Below, one piece after another: positions 9,230-23,900 of a stretch of DNA of 64,000 bases. Every line of letters starts with the position of its first letter. The first letter of the stretch is position 1. Made by a program: the position numbers and the translations under genes. Where the stretch lies: positions 18,461,153 to 18,525,152 of the forward strand of contig CM045998.1 of NCBI GenBank assembly GCA_025175895.1. The letters run 5' to 3'. Source of the stretch: Wurfbainia villosa. Lineage: Eukaryota > Streptophyta > Magnoliopsida > Zingiberales > Zingiberaceae. The notes under the pieces are model-generated. The model searched no databases and had not been told where the DNA came from. It saw only the letters and a list, made by a program, of their open reading frames with translations.

Positions 9230-12200
9230 TGTGTTTCCTATAGCAACTCTTACTTAAAAATTGTAACTCTGGAACCCACTATCCTTATCAGAGACGGGGA
9301 ATTATTTTCTCAAAAAAGAAATCCATCAACCATTCAAAATCCTCTCTACCACACACTCTATAAGTGCATGGAAGACTATAGCGATCAATCTCATTCAAAG
9401 AACTCTATAGTAGCTACCCAGTAGCTAGTCAAAACTCCATTAGCACTTCTGCTCCATATCACTACAAATCCAAACAATAACTACTAAAGCCTCATCATGT
9501 ATATGACAGACTATCTCGTAGTTTCTTAACTGACGTACGCATAAGATATGCCTCATTCAACTGCATCGGAATCGTTCCGATCCCTGAAACGACGCATCTG
9601 CATACATCATCCTTTTATCCACTCCGGAAGGGTTAACTAATACTCATGTAAAAGTTAACCGCCGTCTAAGTCCTGTAAACTGGTTTCACCAGCTTCTGAC
9701 TAAATGATTTCCATCATCACCTTTGTCAAACAAGTCTGTGGTATAGTAATGCCAAACATTCTATCCACATCTACAGAATTAACCAAAACATACAAGGAAA
9801 ACCACCATCTACGGTGGGCGAGTGCGCAACTCCAACTACCACAATCAACAGTAGCCAAGTTACGCAACTCCAACAACTACAAAAGGATCCAATCGTGTTC
9901 AAGATACACGATTCTCAAATCCAGGGGAGACTAAATCGTTAATTAGTCAAACATCTTAATCAAAACTCATAAAATTTATACTAAGTATGAAATTGTCGTC
10001 TCTACACATCTGCATCCTCTTTACTCTAGGCTAATGATATATCAATCATCACAATGACAATGATAATTGTATGACATCATGTCACTACAATATCAGTACT
10101 CTAGTCGTAAACCAACCTTAGAGTATACACAGGTGTCTTTGGATGATCTAAATAGATCATCTATCCATAACGACGGATATTTACTTTCAACAACTATCGC
10201 ATTCTATCATCGATAATTGATGCATAATTTCAAAGGTCCATCTCTCTTTAACAAAGAGTTCTGGATCATTCTCAAGGAGGAATACTGGGATAAATAAATA
10301 TCCCCTCCAACTTCTCCTATAATCGCAACTTATGTTCTTCCAATTTTTTATAGTGTTTAACAATATTGATACCAACAAACCTATCACTTGGTATGTGATC
10401 TTCGATACCAGAACTATTTCCGCAATCGTTTCAATCACCTACTCCACTTGCCTATACAACGACAAGCCTTAGAGTTCATCCGAAACTACATCCGAATACT
10501 CTCAGATTATACGCACATCCGAGAGCATATCGTACCATACTTCCAATAATTTAACCATCCATAAGGATATGTCTACAGTAAAAGTTTGTCTATCAAAGTC
10601 TAAGAGCATCCCTTGACTTCTTAATTGTCGGTCCACATCTCACCTGATGGTAGAGATACCACCGACCTACAAGTCGATGTAAAGGACCCTTCTAATCCAA
10701 ACAAAGAATGTTCTAGACAAAGATACTCGTAAACTATAAGTATCTCTCAATATATCAACCCAGAGGGTACACTAAAGTAATACCCTTTACGATCAATTAT
10801 CTGTCGATCCGATCCAAAGGCTCCCCGTAGGTCTCGGCCTTTCTCCGAAGAGAACCAGATCAGATCCAACAATTCGCGACAAAGTGATTGCATTTCTGCG
10901 ATGAATGATCCGAGGATTTTTCCTAGATCATCCAATCCTATCACTTAATCCTATGAGCTACAACTGAAGATTACCGAATAGATACAACCATCGTCGTATA
11001 CTCTATCCTCTATACCAAGTCAATCCACATCTGGAGGTAACTGTTGTTGTCTACATGAGTCTTCTACGATGTCTTCTGCTGATGCTGCTTCTGTGCTGAT
11101 CTCTGCTGAAGGGTAGTATCAAGGAACTCCAACCACGCCTGAGGTAGTAGATCGCTGCTGATAAGATAACCCAAATCTTCTGTGCTGATCTCTGCTGTCG
11201 AGATGGTGCATCATCCTCCCAGAACGCCATTGGTAGTCTTCAACTGAGTCTTCAAAGTATACCTCCTCAAATGTACTGATTGCTTACAATAGCAACAGGC
11301 GAACTGATCCAACAAATAATCTGACTTCGCGTGTCTTCGTGATCCGCACTGCACGCACATAATCCCTTCGGAGTCTTTGTTCTGATTTTGATGATGTACA
11401 CGAGAACATCCTGATGATCTGTGGTTGGTCTTCTATAATCGGAAAGTAGCTCAAGGCCTATGACTCCGATCTTGCTCCTTTTATCCAACATTCGGAGGCT
11501 TCTTACTCCAATATCTGACTTGCAATATCTGCTTATCGATCTTCATCTCCTTAAATACTTGTACGGAGTCATTTCTAAACTCCTGTCTCAATCCAACTTC
11601 TTCCAGCAGGATCTGGTAGAAGATCCCGACATCCTAATCCAACTATAAGCCAATAACTCTGGGCGGCTTAAATCATCCATTCATCTTCTTGAGCTATTAG
11701 GTGGTAGTAACCTCTGCAAGTCTCACGACTCTGCACAGTACACTATTACTAACCGATCACTCTACTTGAAGCTCAAGAATTCCCTACAATGTGTCACTGA
11801 AAGTGACACAGGGAAATACTCTCTTTCTACATCACTAGACCATGATCAAGTGATATATTATTTCCCCGAAGATTATTTTTTGCATTTACCACCAAATACC
11901 GGCTTGATCCCGATAATGGTATGCAAACAACTCTACTTTCTCTGTATAACATAAGTCAAGTACTCAAAAGTACCTTCAAAGTTATACAACCCAGTACGAA
12001 CAACTCAGGGATAAAAATCCCTATGAAACACCGTAACCTAGCCTTCCGCTATCTGCATCACAATAGTCTACAAGTATGTTCATTACCCACAGGTAATGAT
12101 CTGACTAGCACAGTTAGTGGAAATCTCTAAGACTGTAGTCTCTGATTTTCATAATAAATGTGACGACTTGGCCCCTGTTTTCCAACTCGGTATCAGTCGG

Positions 12201-12632
12201 CTCTCAGAGGTAAATCACCTCCTCGACACAGGTTCAAGACTCACAGACTCAACAGGTCATTCCCGTGGTCAACTCATACCACGGTTACAAATAATAACCA
12301 ACACACTATAAGTTATTCCCTGGTATAAGCATCTAAATGCATAGCCAAAAAAACTGGGAGTATAAACACTAAGGTAACTCCGATTGGTCGTCTCGATGGA
12401 CGACCCCTACTACAAGTCTGCACAGGTGTCATAACTCTATTGTATACACCTACTGATCAAGTTTAGATAAATATCTACTAAACCATAAGTTATCAGGAAT
12501 TCTTACCTCGTGCTGCTTGGAGCTCAGGTCGCTATCCATTTCATCTCAAAACACCAAAACCGAAATAAATCGACTCCCGAGAATCCAAGACTCGACACAA
12601 AAATAACATTGTATGGCATCGCAGAACCTTGA
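9230..12632 (-). pseudogene. Gypsy A decayed internal region (gag to RT remnants)
   Basis: No open frame longer than about 85 codons remains. Two remnants are legible on the minus strand. Near 10000-10060 a stretch reads VIVMID then SKED-like, corresponding to the RT motif around F-I-D-D with a lost codon. Near 11325-11370 it reads CVQCGSRRHAKSDY, a CX2CX4HX4C gag zinc knuckle whose last Cys is Tyr. The rest, including 11400-12630 where gag should be, I could not assign. The corresponding region of element B (40346-43805) aligns along its whole length by eye, so the decay largely predates their separation. Confidence 0.65.
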
Positions 12633-12644
12633 GCTCTGATACCA
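12633..12644 (-). other. Primer binding site of gypsy A (initiator Met-tRNA)
   Basis: On the minus strand this reads TGGTATCAGAGC, the classical plant retrotransposon PBS complementary to the 3' end of tRNA-iMet. It lies 7 nt inside the 5' LTR end. Confidence 0.93.
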
Positions 12645-12651
12645 CTAAAGT

Positions 12652-13529
12652 TGTCACGCCCCGAGAGCATGCCGAGCTGAAAATCAAACGGACAGCATCT
12701 CCCCTATACATGGCAACATTTCGAGTTAATACAAGGCCCGTAGGCCCACAATAACAACATAACATATAAATATGAAAACAACCACAACAACATAACAACT
12801 AATTACAATAACTACACAGCGGAAACATAAAACACAACAATATCAATCCCACACATGCATATCGGTATGACTAACACATCACAACAACCCAGAACCTTGA
12901 CAAAATCCGAATATACAACATGTACATCACAAAAACTCCAAAATACAATACACAACGGACGGAAAGCCCAAAACAAACACGGGAGCCTCGGAGGTGAGAT
13001 GAGATGTCAGCCAGCGGTGCTCCAAGCCATCACGAAGACTTCTACCTGTTACTTGGGCGACAGAAAAACCCAGGGTCCATTGGGGTGGTGAGTAAAACTC
13101 AGCATGTAATAGAAAAACATGTATATATGTAATATCACATGTATTTCAATAACATAATCTAGAGGTACAACAGGTATATCAGCATAGTATATAAATACAA
13201 GCATATACCGTCTAACCAAATGAACAACGTAAAATGCAAACATACCTGAAGTCTGCTACGCTACTCTGATCCAACCTGAACATATGTCCAATATATATAT
13301 AACAGGAAGAGTAATACCAACTCATAATCTACTCATGCTACAGGTCAAGGAATCTAATGGTCTGTCCAACACATATACCAGTATCCGACACAACCGTATA
13401 ACATATGCAAGAAGCATGCATGAATATGATGTACAAACAAGTGCAGCAAGCATAATACAATCAAATACATCATCACAATAAGCATATATATATAGACGAC
13501 ATCTATATATGTAGACTAATCACAATCAT

Positions 13530-13571
<42 letters not shown>

Positions 13572-16037
13572 GCATATATGTATATATATGGCAATATGCA
13601 AAAATGTCATAAGTCGGCAATGCAACATGCACGGTCATGTCGGCTCACCCTAAAGCTACCACGACCCCAGTGTGGCCTCGGTGGCTCGAGCATGACAACT
13701 ATCCCAACTCAACACCAACCACTACTCTCGAGTGGCCGAGTGGGCAGTATGATCGAGTAGCATATAAGCGTAAAGAGCAAGCTACACGATGGGGGTCCCT
13801 GCTGTTGGCCACTCCGATAGTCACTACCCATGAGTGGTCGAGTGCTACACACGCAGGACTACGACACGCAAATCCAACTACCACCGTCTATAGTGGTAGA
13901 GTGCAGCACCACAATGCTCTGCCCTCACACTGGTTACTCCTCCTATGAGTAACCGTAGAGGCAGGATGACTGGCGACCCTCTCAACCACAAGGGAGACAT
14001 AGTCACCAGCGTGCATGCAAATGACATGAATGCAATGTCTCACATACAGACATCCACCATAGACTCTCTATTCTACAGAAAGTCATACTAGTCAGATCAA
14101 TGCACTCTCTATCCTGTAGAGAGTCGTACTCAACTGATCATAATACTCTCTATCCTGTAGAAACTCATACCAATCTAATCGACGCACTCTCTATCCTGTA
14201 GAGAGTCGTACTCAACTGATGGACGCACTCTCTATCCTATAGAGAGTCGTACTCATCTGATTATAACAAGCTAGGACCACCAGTCCGTAGTGACACACTA
14301 AGTATCATTCCCCTGACCATTTACACAATACATGGTCGGTGGTAACATGCAACCTAAGGGTACTAGAACTAACCCTAGGTTCAAGACATTATCTACCTAC
14401 GGATGACCTTTTTGCCCAATGTACAATCAGGTTGTCATCCGGACTTTACTATTTACACTTAACTTAAACAATTTCTAAGTTACTTACATCACTTATATGT
14501 ATAACTCCTAATCATGGTAAAATAAACATGATAGCAACAATGGAGTTAATAGCCAACGATAAAGTATCAAGCATACGATAATAAGAGCAGGGTCAAGATA
14601 ATATGAACATATAACATGCTCATATCTATGTCTAAATCTGAATGCAATTACATCTACCGGACCAGGTAGGAAATTACCCACAAACATCCAAATTAACTCA
14701 CCTTGCTTATCCTCAATTGCACAACTTCTGGATCCACCGTTTAAGTATCAATCTATGGTGATTAGATTGATTCAACTGCAATCCATACTTGTTCATTCAC
14801 ACCCCTAATCAGTGAAATATACCACAGATATTACCAATTCCATTCTAGCTCTATCTCATTACATAATCACAATCCAAGCATCAGATAAACCGATGAAAAA
14901 CTTACCCAAGCACGTAGGAATGGATCAGAATCTCTGGCCACAACTTCTTTTGATACACAATTATGATCTGATCTACAAATCTCCAAATCAACAACATAAT
15001 CAACACATCCGTTGATCAATTAATCAGTGATATACCTTCACAACATCCAACTCAAGACTTACCTCTCACAACCAATCCCCATGGTATATTCACAACTCCA
15101 ATCACAGCTTCAATCACTGCAACAAAAATGGAAATCCCAACCCTAAAAACTCCACCGCCAGCCTCCTCCTTCCTATCCCCTGTTCATCGATACAAAACAC
15201 TGCCCAAAACAGCCTCACAACCAACATGAAAGATTACTGCAGGAATTAGACAAGAAGAAGGTCGGCTCTTACCTAACTCCGGCGACAACCGTGAAGGCCT
15301 CTAGTCGAACTGCTACCGACGGAAACTCCTCACCCTAGCAACTCCACCGATGGAAATCTCCTCCTATCCTCTGTCCCTCGGAGGAAATCCACGCTCCATA
15401 CCACTTGCTCCGGCGATGATCGGGAAAGACAGCTCCGTCGATCCATGCTTCCAGCCACTCACGCGCTCTCGATTTCTAGCTCGTCCGCGGAGGTCGTCCA
15501 AGCCGACAGTCGCTGCCTTCCGCGAGGAAGAAGAACGAGAGGAAGGGAAGGTCTCGCGATGGGGAAGGGCTCGCGAGAGGGAGAACTCACGAGGAAACAG
15601 TGAGGAGGGGAAGAGTTTCGGCCGCGGTGGAGAAATAGCAAAAGTCACAAAGAAAACGGCGATTTGGGAAACTGCTCGTGCGAGGAAACGACGATTTGGG
15701 AAATAGATAAGGAGTCGGCTAAATGGATCAGCATTAAAAGCAAGCAGGTCGGATTTGGGAAAACAATCGGGTCGGGATCAGGATTAAATCAGTACTATCA
15801 ATCCATTCAACTTAGGGTTTTAAGCTTAGGGTTTTTATATTTAAACTTAGATCAATTAAGCCCTATTAATCCCTCATAAGAAGATGACCCAAACAGGCTT
15901 TCCCAAAGCCTATTAAATCTTTCCCCGCAACAGTCATAGAAATTTCCATTTAAGTCTAGGAAAATTTCTAAAATTCCTGAAAAATCCATAGGGTCTTTTC
16001 CTAATTACCAAGCATTTTTTTTCTGTGGTATTTTACA
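12652..16037 (-). repeat. Gypsy A 5' LTR (3386 bp)
   Basis: This is the partner of the 4914-8275 LTR, with the same ends and only scattered substitutions by eye. The main length difference is a TA microsatellite of about 38 bp at 13530-13568. The stem-loop pair is at 13052-13074 and 13089-13101. A candidate TATA box on the minus strand (AAATATAAAAAC) lies at about 15832-15844, followed in the direction of transcription by a GC-rich stretch. Confidence 0.93.
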
Positions 16038-16042
16038 TAATC
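16038..16042. other. Target-site duplication of gypsy A, right copy (TAATC)
   Basis: This is identical to 4909-4913. CACTA sequence resumes directly after it. Confidence 0.95.
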
Positions 16043-16085
16043 CTTGCTATAAATTTAAAAATAGGAAAAATAGAGAAAGAAAGAA

Positions 16086-19000
16086 GTTGGATATATAAAA
16101 AGAACTTACCTAAAGGTCGGGATTTAACTGATGAATTTATTATTGGGTTGGAATAATTTTTGAATTTTGTTGGTAATAATATTGAGTTTATGGATGAGAA
16201 TAAGTTAAGGTGTCCGTGTAAAAAGTGTCATAATGATAAATATTTTCGGTGTGATAAAATTCGATAACATCTTTGTAGATTTGGTTTTACCCCAAATTAT
16301 TATAATTAGATATGTCATGGTGAACTATTCATATCCGAAGACTAAGGTCAGTGTGTGGAGATCAAATATATTATGATCAATTCAATCCATATCAGAGAAT
16401 AATAGTTAATTTTGTGGGTTATAATTTTATTATCGAACCGAGCACTGCAAGTTTTAATTATCCTCAAATATTTGAATACATGTATACCAGTTATTCATCG
16501 CCATTGGAGGATGTAGAAGTAACAGTTGTTGATGAAAATGTAAACAATGAACCATATCTCTAATTTCAAAAAGTGTTGAGAGCTGCAGATGAACCCATAT
16601 GGTATGGTTGTGACAGTCACACTAAATTATCTCTAACGGCAAGATTGTTGAATGTTAAAGCAGAATATAATGTTTATGAAGATTATTTTAATGATTTTGT
16701 TCAAGTTATTAGAGAAGTATTACCGTATGATCATATAATGCCCAATGATTTTTACAGTATGAAAAAACTTGTAAAAGAATTGTCTTCCGGTGGAAAGAAT
16801 TGATGTTTGTTGAAATAGTTGTATGTACAGATGCAAAGATTTGTAAATTCTATAATCGATGTAAGTATATGAGTATCATGAGATTGGGTTGTAATAAGCG
16901 ACGTAAATCATGCAGACAAATATTTTATTTGCTTTTAACTCCTAGATTGCAAAGGCTTTATGTATCAAAGGTCACTGTTGAACACATAACTTGGCATACA
17001 AATCATGAAACATGGGAAGGGCTAATATGTCATCCATCAAATGCAGAGGCGTAATTTTTTTTTGATAAAACATGTCCTGAGTTTGCGAATGAGACTCAAA
17101 ATGTTAGGTTAGGTCTCTTGGCTGATGGATTTGCTCCATTTGGCAAATCAAGAAAAACTTATTCTTATTGGCCAATTATCTTAACTCTATATAATTTACC
17201 ACCTGGTATGTGTATGAAAATACCGTATATGTTTTTAACATTGATTGTTCCTGACCCACAAAATTCAAAGAAGTTAATAGATGTTTACATGCAACCACTA
17301 ATTGCGGAACTCAAACAACTATGAAATGAGGGTGTTTCTACATATAATGTTCATACTAATCAGATGTTTATAATGAAAGCTATGTTTCTTTGGACTGTAA
17401 ATGATTTTATGGCTTATGGTATGTTATCAAGGTGGAGTAGCACTGGGATTTTAGGATGTCCAATATATATAGAGAGATCAAAGTCATTCAGATTGAAGCA
17501 TAGAAAGAAAGCAAGTTATTTTGATTGTCATATATAATTTTTACCACCAAAATATAAATTTAGAAGGAATAAAGAAGAATTCACTAAGAATAGAATTGAA
17601 AGAACACCTTCACCATTGAGATTAACCGGTGAATGCATATGACATAGAGTGCTTAACTTTCCATCTGTTATTGAAGATCCAAATGTTACAACATATAGAT
17701 ATGGAAGTACGCATAAATAGACTAAACTGAGTATATTTTGAGATTTACCATATTGATAGTCATTTGATTCATCATAATTTCGATGTAATGCATATTGAGA
17801 ATAATGTTTTTGATAATCTGATAAATACAATGATGGATATTACTGGAAAAAATAAAAGACAATCTAAATGCAAGAAAAGATATGTGCCTCATTTATAAAT
17901 GACCAATACTTGATGTTGATGAAAATAGTAGGGGACCAAAGCCAAAAACAATTTATATATTGAATAAGGATCAAAGATGGATTATTTGTGAATGATTGAA
18001 ATTATTGTAATTTCCTAATAGTAATGTCTCTAATCTTGGAAGATGCATCAATTTGAAGAAATGCAAATTAATTGTTTTGAAAAGTCATGACTGTCATATA
18101 TTAATTGAAAGACTAATTCCTATTGCTTTTAAGGAAATATTACCAAATTTTATATGGGGTGTCATTACAGAGTTAAATATTTTCCTTCATGATATTTGCT
18201 AGACCATATTGAGTCGTTCATACATGAAGACATTAGAGAGGGGCATTCCAATCATTTTGTGTAATTTAGAAAGAATATTTTCACCATCATTTTTTGATTC
18301 CTTAGAAAATCTTTTAATTCACTTGCCATATGAGGCTGAAGTGGGAGGTTCTATTCAATTTCAATGGGTGTATCCATTTGAAAGGTGAACATTTCATTTT
18401 CTTTGATTGTTGTAAGTGAATTATAAATTGACTAATTTTATTATATGTTATTTCCTAATACATTTTACTTTATTACTATTAGATTCCTTTATCACTTGAA
18501 TAAAAAAGTGAAAAATAAAACACATGTTGAGGCTTCTATTGTTAATGCATATATTGTGGAGGAAGTTGTAACTTTTGTATCATATTATTTTTGAATCTCA
18601 CGTTCAATGCAAAAGGCGGAGAGCGGGAAGAAATTACGAGGGTTCTGTTTATATCCTAAATTATTGTTCATGTTATAATTAATTTTATGGTTGGATTTTC
18701 CAAAACATATATTCCGAGCTTCCGGCACAAGAGTTTGATCATTTCTGCGATAAAGAATTTGCACCATAGTTTAAAAAATATATAAGTAGTTTATAATAAT
18801 CAATTGGTTAAATCTTGATTTTAACACATATTTATTTGACTTTAGGTTCATAATAATCAAGCTCATATTGAGCAAGAATTGCTAATACATCTGTCATGGG
18901 GTCCAAAATCAATGGTGAAAACTTGGCCAATATATTTCATAAACGTATATAATTTTCATACTCAAACATATGGAATAGGAAAAATACAATGAATAGTGGT

Positions 19001-19593
19001 GTCTGTGTTCAGTCATCTAACGATGGAGGTGCAAAGAATGATTTTTATGGGTTGCTAGATAATATTTTAGAGGAAGAGTATCCTGACTTATATTTGCAAG
19101 TTGTTTTATTTATGTGTTGTTGGTTTTACCCAGTCAAATGCATGAAGGCGCATCTACAGTGTAATTTGATTGAAATAAATTATAAAAAATTATATAAGAG
19201 GTATGAACCATTTGTGTTGGCACAATAAGCGATTCAACTATTTTATGCTTCATATCTTAGTTTGAAATGTGACAAAATTGATTGGTGGGCTATTTGTAAA
19301 ACAAAAGCACAAAAAAAATTAAGGAACGTTGAGAAGACATGCATATCAGTAAGATGAAGTTGTGAGTACATTTCAGATCGAAGAATATAATATTTCAACG
19401 TTACGAGATCCCAGCGGCATTGTGATCGACGTTGATGCAAGTTAAATTAATGAAGATGAAGATGAGGAATTTTATTTTGAGATAGAGAATGAAGATGACG
19501 ATGAGGAGGAAGAGGAGGAGGAGGAGGATGATAATGATATTGAAGAAACAGAAGATGAGAATGAAAATGACAATGAGGACTTCGATTTTTTAT
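16086..19593 (+). pseudogene. CACTA TNP2-like transposase, broken
   Basis: This is the catalytic transposase gene of plant CACTA elements (Transposase_21 family with Transpos_assoc and DUF4218-like parts). In order: an N-terminal zinc-finger-like domain (WIYKKNLPKGRDLTDEF ... CPCKKCHND, 16088-16347); the RAADEPIWYGC and ARLLNVKAEYN blocks (16575-16800); WHTNHETWEG and HPSNAEA (about 16990-17052); the catalytic-region blocks GLLADGFAPFG and YNLPPGMCMK (17110-17220); FLWTVNDFMAYG (about 17390-17420); HHNFDVMHIENNVFDN (about 17769-17817); VLKSHDCHILIERLIPIAF (about 18075-18130); FQWVYPFER and VEASIVNAYI (18360-18555). It ends in an acidic tail rich in D and E (19440-19592). Many in-frame stops (four in the first domain alone) and frameshifts make it a pseudogene. 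At least one intron seems to lie at about 18388-18480. Confidence 0.88.
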
Positions 19594-19844
19594 AATGGAT
19601 AACTTTTATTCCGTATCAAATATTTTTCTATTTCCTGTCTCATTTTTAATTTCATATATTTGATATTTTAATGAATTGTCTTTTTTTATAAGTTATTATT
19701 TGAGAAATTTTTTGACATATTCATAGATTATTTCGGTGATTTAATATTTCAAATTAAATATGATCAATTTTCATATTTTTCGTTATACATTCAATGAAAA
19801 TGTAATTTTTTTTATTTTATTATTCTAATAATTATGATTGATAG

Positions 19845-20970
19845 TTTCGACGTGGCGGTCATAGACGAAGTACTAATGCAAGATCACACTCTTCACCTGC
19901 TTCAACACCAATGTAGTCTGATTCCCTTGCATGCAATGTACCTTCATCTCTTTCTCTAGTTGCAGGATCTTCCGATTCTCAGCATGTGTCTACTGATATA
20001 TCTTCCCCCGTTACTGAGAGGACAGATACGCAAGAGTTGATATTCCCTCACGGAGAGTCATAAGTATTTAATTTTTAAATTATCTATTGTTTTAATAAGA
20101 TTATTTTTCATAAATATTTAACATTGTTTGTTTTTATTTTATGATAGATTTATAAATTCTATACATGTTATTCACGAGATTAATAAAATAGTGAATAACC
20201 ATTTAGGTGGAGCTTCAATGACTTATACGAGCACTCCGGAAGACAAAAAAAATATATGGTGGAATGAATTATAGTTAATATAATCACATAATTTTTTCTC
20301 AATTGCAGCGGGTATTTACTTGGGAGGTGACTGAAACACTGAAGATAAGGAGAATTTTTAAGAAAAATTATGGCGATCACATTAGAAACATATTAAATCA
20401 TGAGAAAACCAGATCTAAAAAGTCACATTGCATAATTAAGAAGAATTGGAATAAGATTTTCAATATTGGGATCTAAGGATAACAAACGGAGGAGTGACCA
20501 AATAAAAAAAAATCAAACTTATAATTCTGGCGCTTCATCTACGACTTATGCAAGAGGCTCAATCAATATCGATGAACATAAATATCGATTGGTGAATTTT
20601 TTCAAATCCTAATTTTTGAATTTAATATGCACTATTTTATTATTTATAATAATGTTTGTTTAGGCCAATAAAATGGGAACTGAGCCATTACACCTGTATA
20701 TTTCAAAAAAATGACAAGACGTTGAGTGGGGAGAGAGTTAAAACAATAAAGGTTTATATTTTCAAAAATTTAAACTCATTTGATATGATTTAACTTTTTC
20801 CCTTAAATATAGGAGAAATATGATGAACTTGTACGGAGAAATTCGAGTGCAAGTGATGATGTTATCGAATCTGAGCCATCAGTTGAAAATATGAATCTAT
20901 GGCTCAAAGCGACTGGCTGATCGAAAGGTGGAAGAATAGTTGGGCTTGGTTTTTTGAGCCAAACTTATAA
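19845..20970 (+). pseudogene. CACTA second gene (Transposase_24/Ptta-like), 5' portion
   Basis: Downstream of the TNP2 gene and in the same direction, exons separated by AT-rich introns encode Ser/Thr/Pro-rich sequence (about 19850-20060), a block around VFTWEVTETLKIRRIF (about 20310-20360), KWELSHYTCIFQKNDKT (20668-20720), ERVKTI and then KYDELVRRNSSASDD (20820-20865) and GRIVGLGFLSQ (20930-20960). This order matches the plant Transposase_24 family found beside TNP2 in CACTA elements and thought to supply the DNA-binding partner. A stop (TGA) falls between the residues KATG and SKGG. The last exon is cut by the solo LTR at 20971 and resumes at 24331. Confidence 0.75.
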
Positions 20971-23900
20971 TGTCACGCCTCGATGGAGTCTCCGCCAGAC
21001 AAAAATCCGGCAGCATCTCCCCTGTACGGGTAACAATACCAATTTTCATACAAGGCCTACACGGCCACTATACAACGGTCAACACGACCGGAATCAAAAC
21101 AATCCACGCAGATAATAAAATAAGCCTCAGGCCAACAATCAAATGATATAACCAAAAGTATATCAGAACTAAACTTACCCCTTCTGCCATCTTGGCAGGA
21201 ATACTCAACCAAAATCCAATCCAGAACAAACTCCGAATAGAGGTCCATAAGGACACCAAAAATCCACGAATACATAAATCCAATTCCAGTCCTAAATATA
21301 TCTTCTAAACAAGATATCCAAAACCAAAAAAACAAATAACCAAATACACTTCCACGACGAGGGGGTTTGACAGCTGCACTCTCCTAACAGCTTCATCCTA
21401 AAATAGATATAATCAACGGGGTCAGTTCAAAGAACTCAGCGGGTATAGTCGATATGCAAGTAAGATATAGCTAACAATAAAAATCATGTCAGTACAGTCT
21501 CACATCTAGGGTATGCAAGAAATAAGTACAATAGGACTGTACTAACCTGAATCTCCTACCCTGATATAGGAGCATGTGCCTGACTAGAAGTAATAAAGTC
21601 CTCACCATATATATAAATATGTATCATGTATGCATGACAATCATATGCACATCCAAGGCAGCAATAAATATGCAGCAAACACAATACAAATGCTATCCAT
21701 GCAAAATGCATGTCGTGCCAATGACATGGTCACCCCTGACGCCAGTCAGCCGCCTCACACGCGATGGTGAAGCCGAGTGGGTAGGGCTATGATAACTGTG
21801 CACTCTGTCATCACTGCTCCTGAGTGACCGAGTGGACAGGATGCTGTCGGAGTACACCTATCCTCCTGCCCCAAACAGTGGGGAGGTAAGCTAAGCTCAT
21901 CTCCTGTCATAGACTGCAGGAGGGATCCTCGCCGCTACCACGCCTCATCGCTACCCATGAGCGACCAATGGAGCTCGACAGAGCACACACCCTCCCGATG
22001 TACCACTAACCCATGAGTGGCAAGCAGGTGTGTTATGTAATCGTCATGGCTCAACAATAATGGAACTCTGTCTACCAAAGATGCAATCATACAAAAATGG
22101 TGCATGATACTAAAGCATGTAAATCCTATTCAAAATACCTATCCAAATAATATGTACAATCAATATGTACATATCCATAATCCAAGTAACTATGATCCAA
22201 ATAAAACAGGGAAGATATAATCATAACCTATCACATGCATGTATCAAGTAGACACCAAAAGCATACTAGGCATATAAACATGAAAAATTATTATAAGCTA
22301 TGCTAACTAGCATATCAACAATGACTATATCTAAAATATAAGTCAAAATACCCGCCTGATAATATATCCGCAAAAGAACCAAATCGTCACGACCGGGGAC
22401 CTGCCTCGTGACCAAAACCTGCATAATGCATAACTATTGTTAAGCACATAATACCATTTACCGACAAATCGAATACTTAATCGATTCCTTCTATAACCAA
22501 TTAATCTAGAGTAAATCCATCAAATCCAAGTACACGACAACATGCTAAATTACTACTATGTATCACCAAGTAGACCCTCAACCCGTAGATCACAAATTGT
22601 GATTAACTCCTCAATCCAAAAATATATCCTTGCAATTAATCAAATCGAATCCTACATCGACCTCATATCCAATCCACTAGATTGATTTGATTATCCTCTT
22701 CAACCTAATCCATCATCCTTACATAATTACAGAACCGATCATAATTATAAATCCAACCTAACCCTAGGTGACATTCACATGACTCAATCAATCCTTACCT
22801 CAAACACGATCCAACACTTGGATCCCACAACTTGGGCACCCACAATCCATTTACAACTATTAACAACCCATAATTACACCGATTTAGGGCTCTAACCAAC
22901 CCTAATTGAAATCTCATCACAACACAAAGTAGATTCACCCCCAAATCGAGCCTAAATCTTGATTAGCTTTAGATCTAACATCATAATCATAACAAACATT
23001 AGACCAACTATATAATAGTGTGCATCCATAACATATCCATATCTAAGCTTACCGAACAATTGCTTCAATCACACGACTCCTTGATCCAAGTTTTTGGGTA
23101 TCAAATCTGTATCAATCGAACTGCAACACCTTGTAATCAGATTTCCTTCAACACCTGATCATTTGCAAGTTATAGTTGCATTACCAATCACAACACATCA
23201 AACCTCAAGCATCAATCTCATTACAAACATCCACAGCCTAACTAACCTCCAAACACCTAGTCGTGCATAGCCGGTGCAACCGTTCACAGCTTACCGGACT
23301 TGGGTCTCCACCAACCTAACATATCCCGATCCCTTTACACCGGAGCAACCTAAGCTCCAGGGCACTCACTGCCTAAACCATAGATCCAAGTTAGGATGAG
23401 GAAATTCCACAGCCAATCCCTAAACGGAACCTCATAGCTAACTCACCCAAACCCCCAATTTAACAACCCCCTAATCGACCCTCACAGCCCGCCCACATCG
23501 AACACAACCGGCCGAAACACAAAATCCCTAACTCACTGTCGTCCAAGATAGGAAAAGGAACAACTATTACCTACTCCGGTGACCACCGTCCAGAAGGGCA
23601 GAGGCGGAGGCGTCGACTGCTGCGAAGAAAGAGGGGTGCCTCGAGGAGACCGGCGGCGATCCTGTGGCCGCGGAGGCCGGTGTTCGTCGTCTAGGGCAGA
23701 GAAGGCCGACGTGATCCTATTGCCGCGACTGCCGGCGCGCATGGCTATGGTCGGCGAGGAAGAGAAGAACGACGAGAGTCGTCTGCCGACGCGCGTCGTC
23801 TGAACAGCGAGGGCGCAGAGAAACCGGTGGAGATGCGGGCGCGGACAGTGCTGTGGGTGGCGGCGGCCTCGTCGTCGGCGGAGAAGAGGTCGCCAGCGAA

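Larger units (their letters stand above)
4914..16037 (-). mobile_element. Gypsy A: complete but coding-decayed chromovirus-like LTR retrotransposon
   Basis: An 11.1-kb element reading on the minus strand. Its left LTR (4914-8275) and right LTR (12652-16037) are highly similar and start TGTCACG/end TTTTACA on the plus strand. The PBS for initiator Met-tRNA lies beside the right LTR and the polypurine tract beside the left LTR, so the right LTR is the 5' LTR. The 4.4-kb internal region keeps recognisable remnants of gag zinc knuckle, RT, integrase and chromodomain, all with stops and frameshifts. It sits in the CACTA element about 50 bp before the first conserved TNP2 residues. It has the same layout, and the same integrase deletion, as element B. 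Confidence 0.95.

Noticed and set aside
14060..14265. CRISPR-like array of short direct repeats
   Set aside because: Units are degenerate, spacers are themselves repeated, and the arrays lie within plant LTRs. They are a minisatellite.
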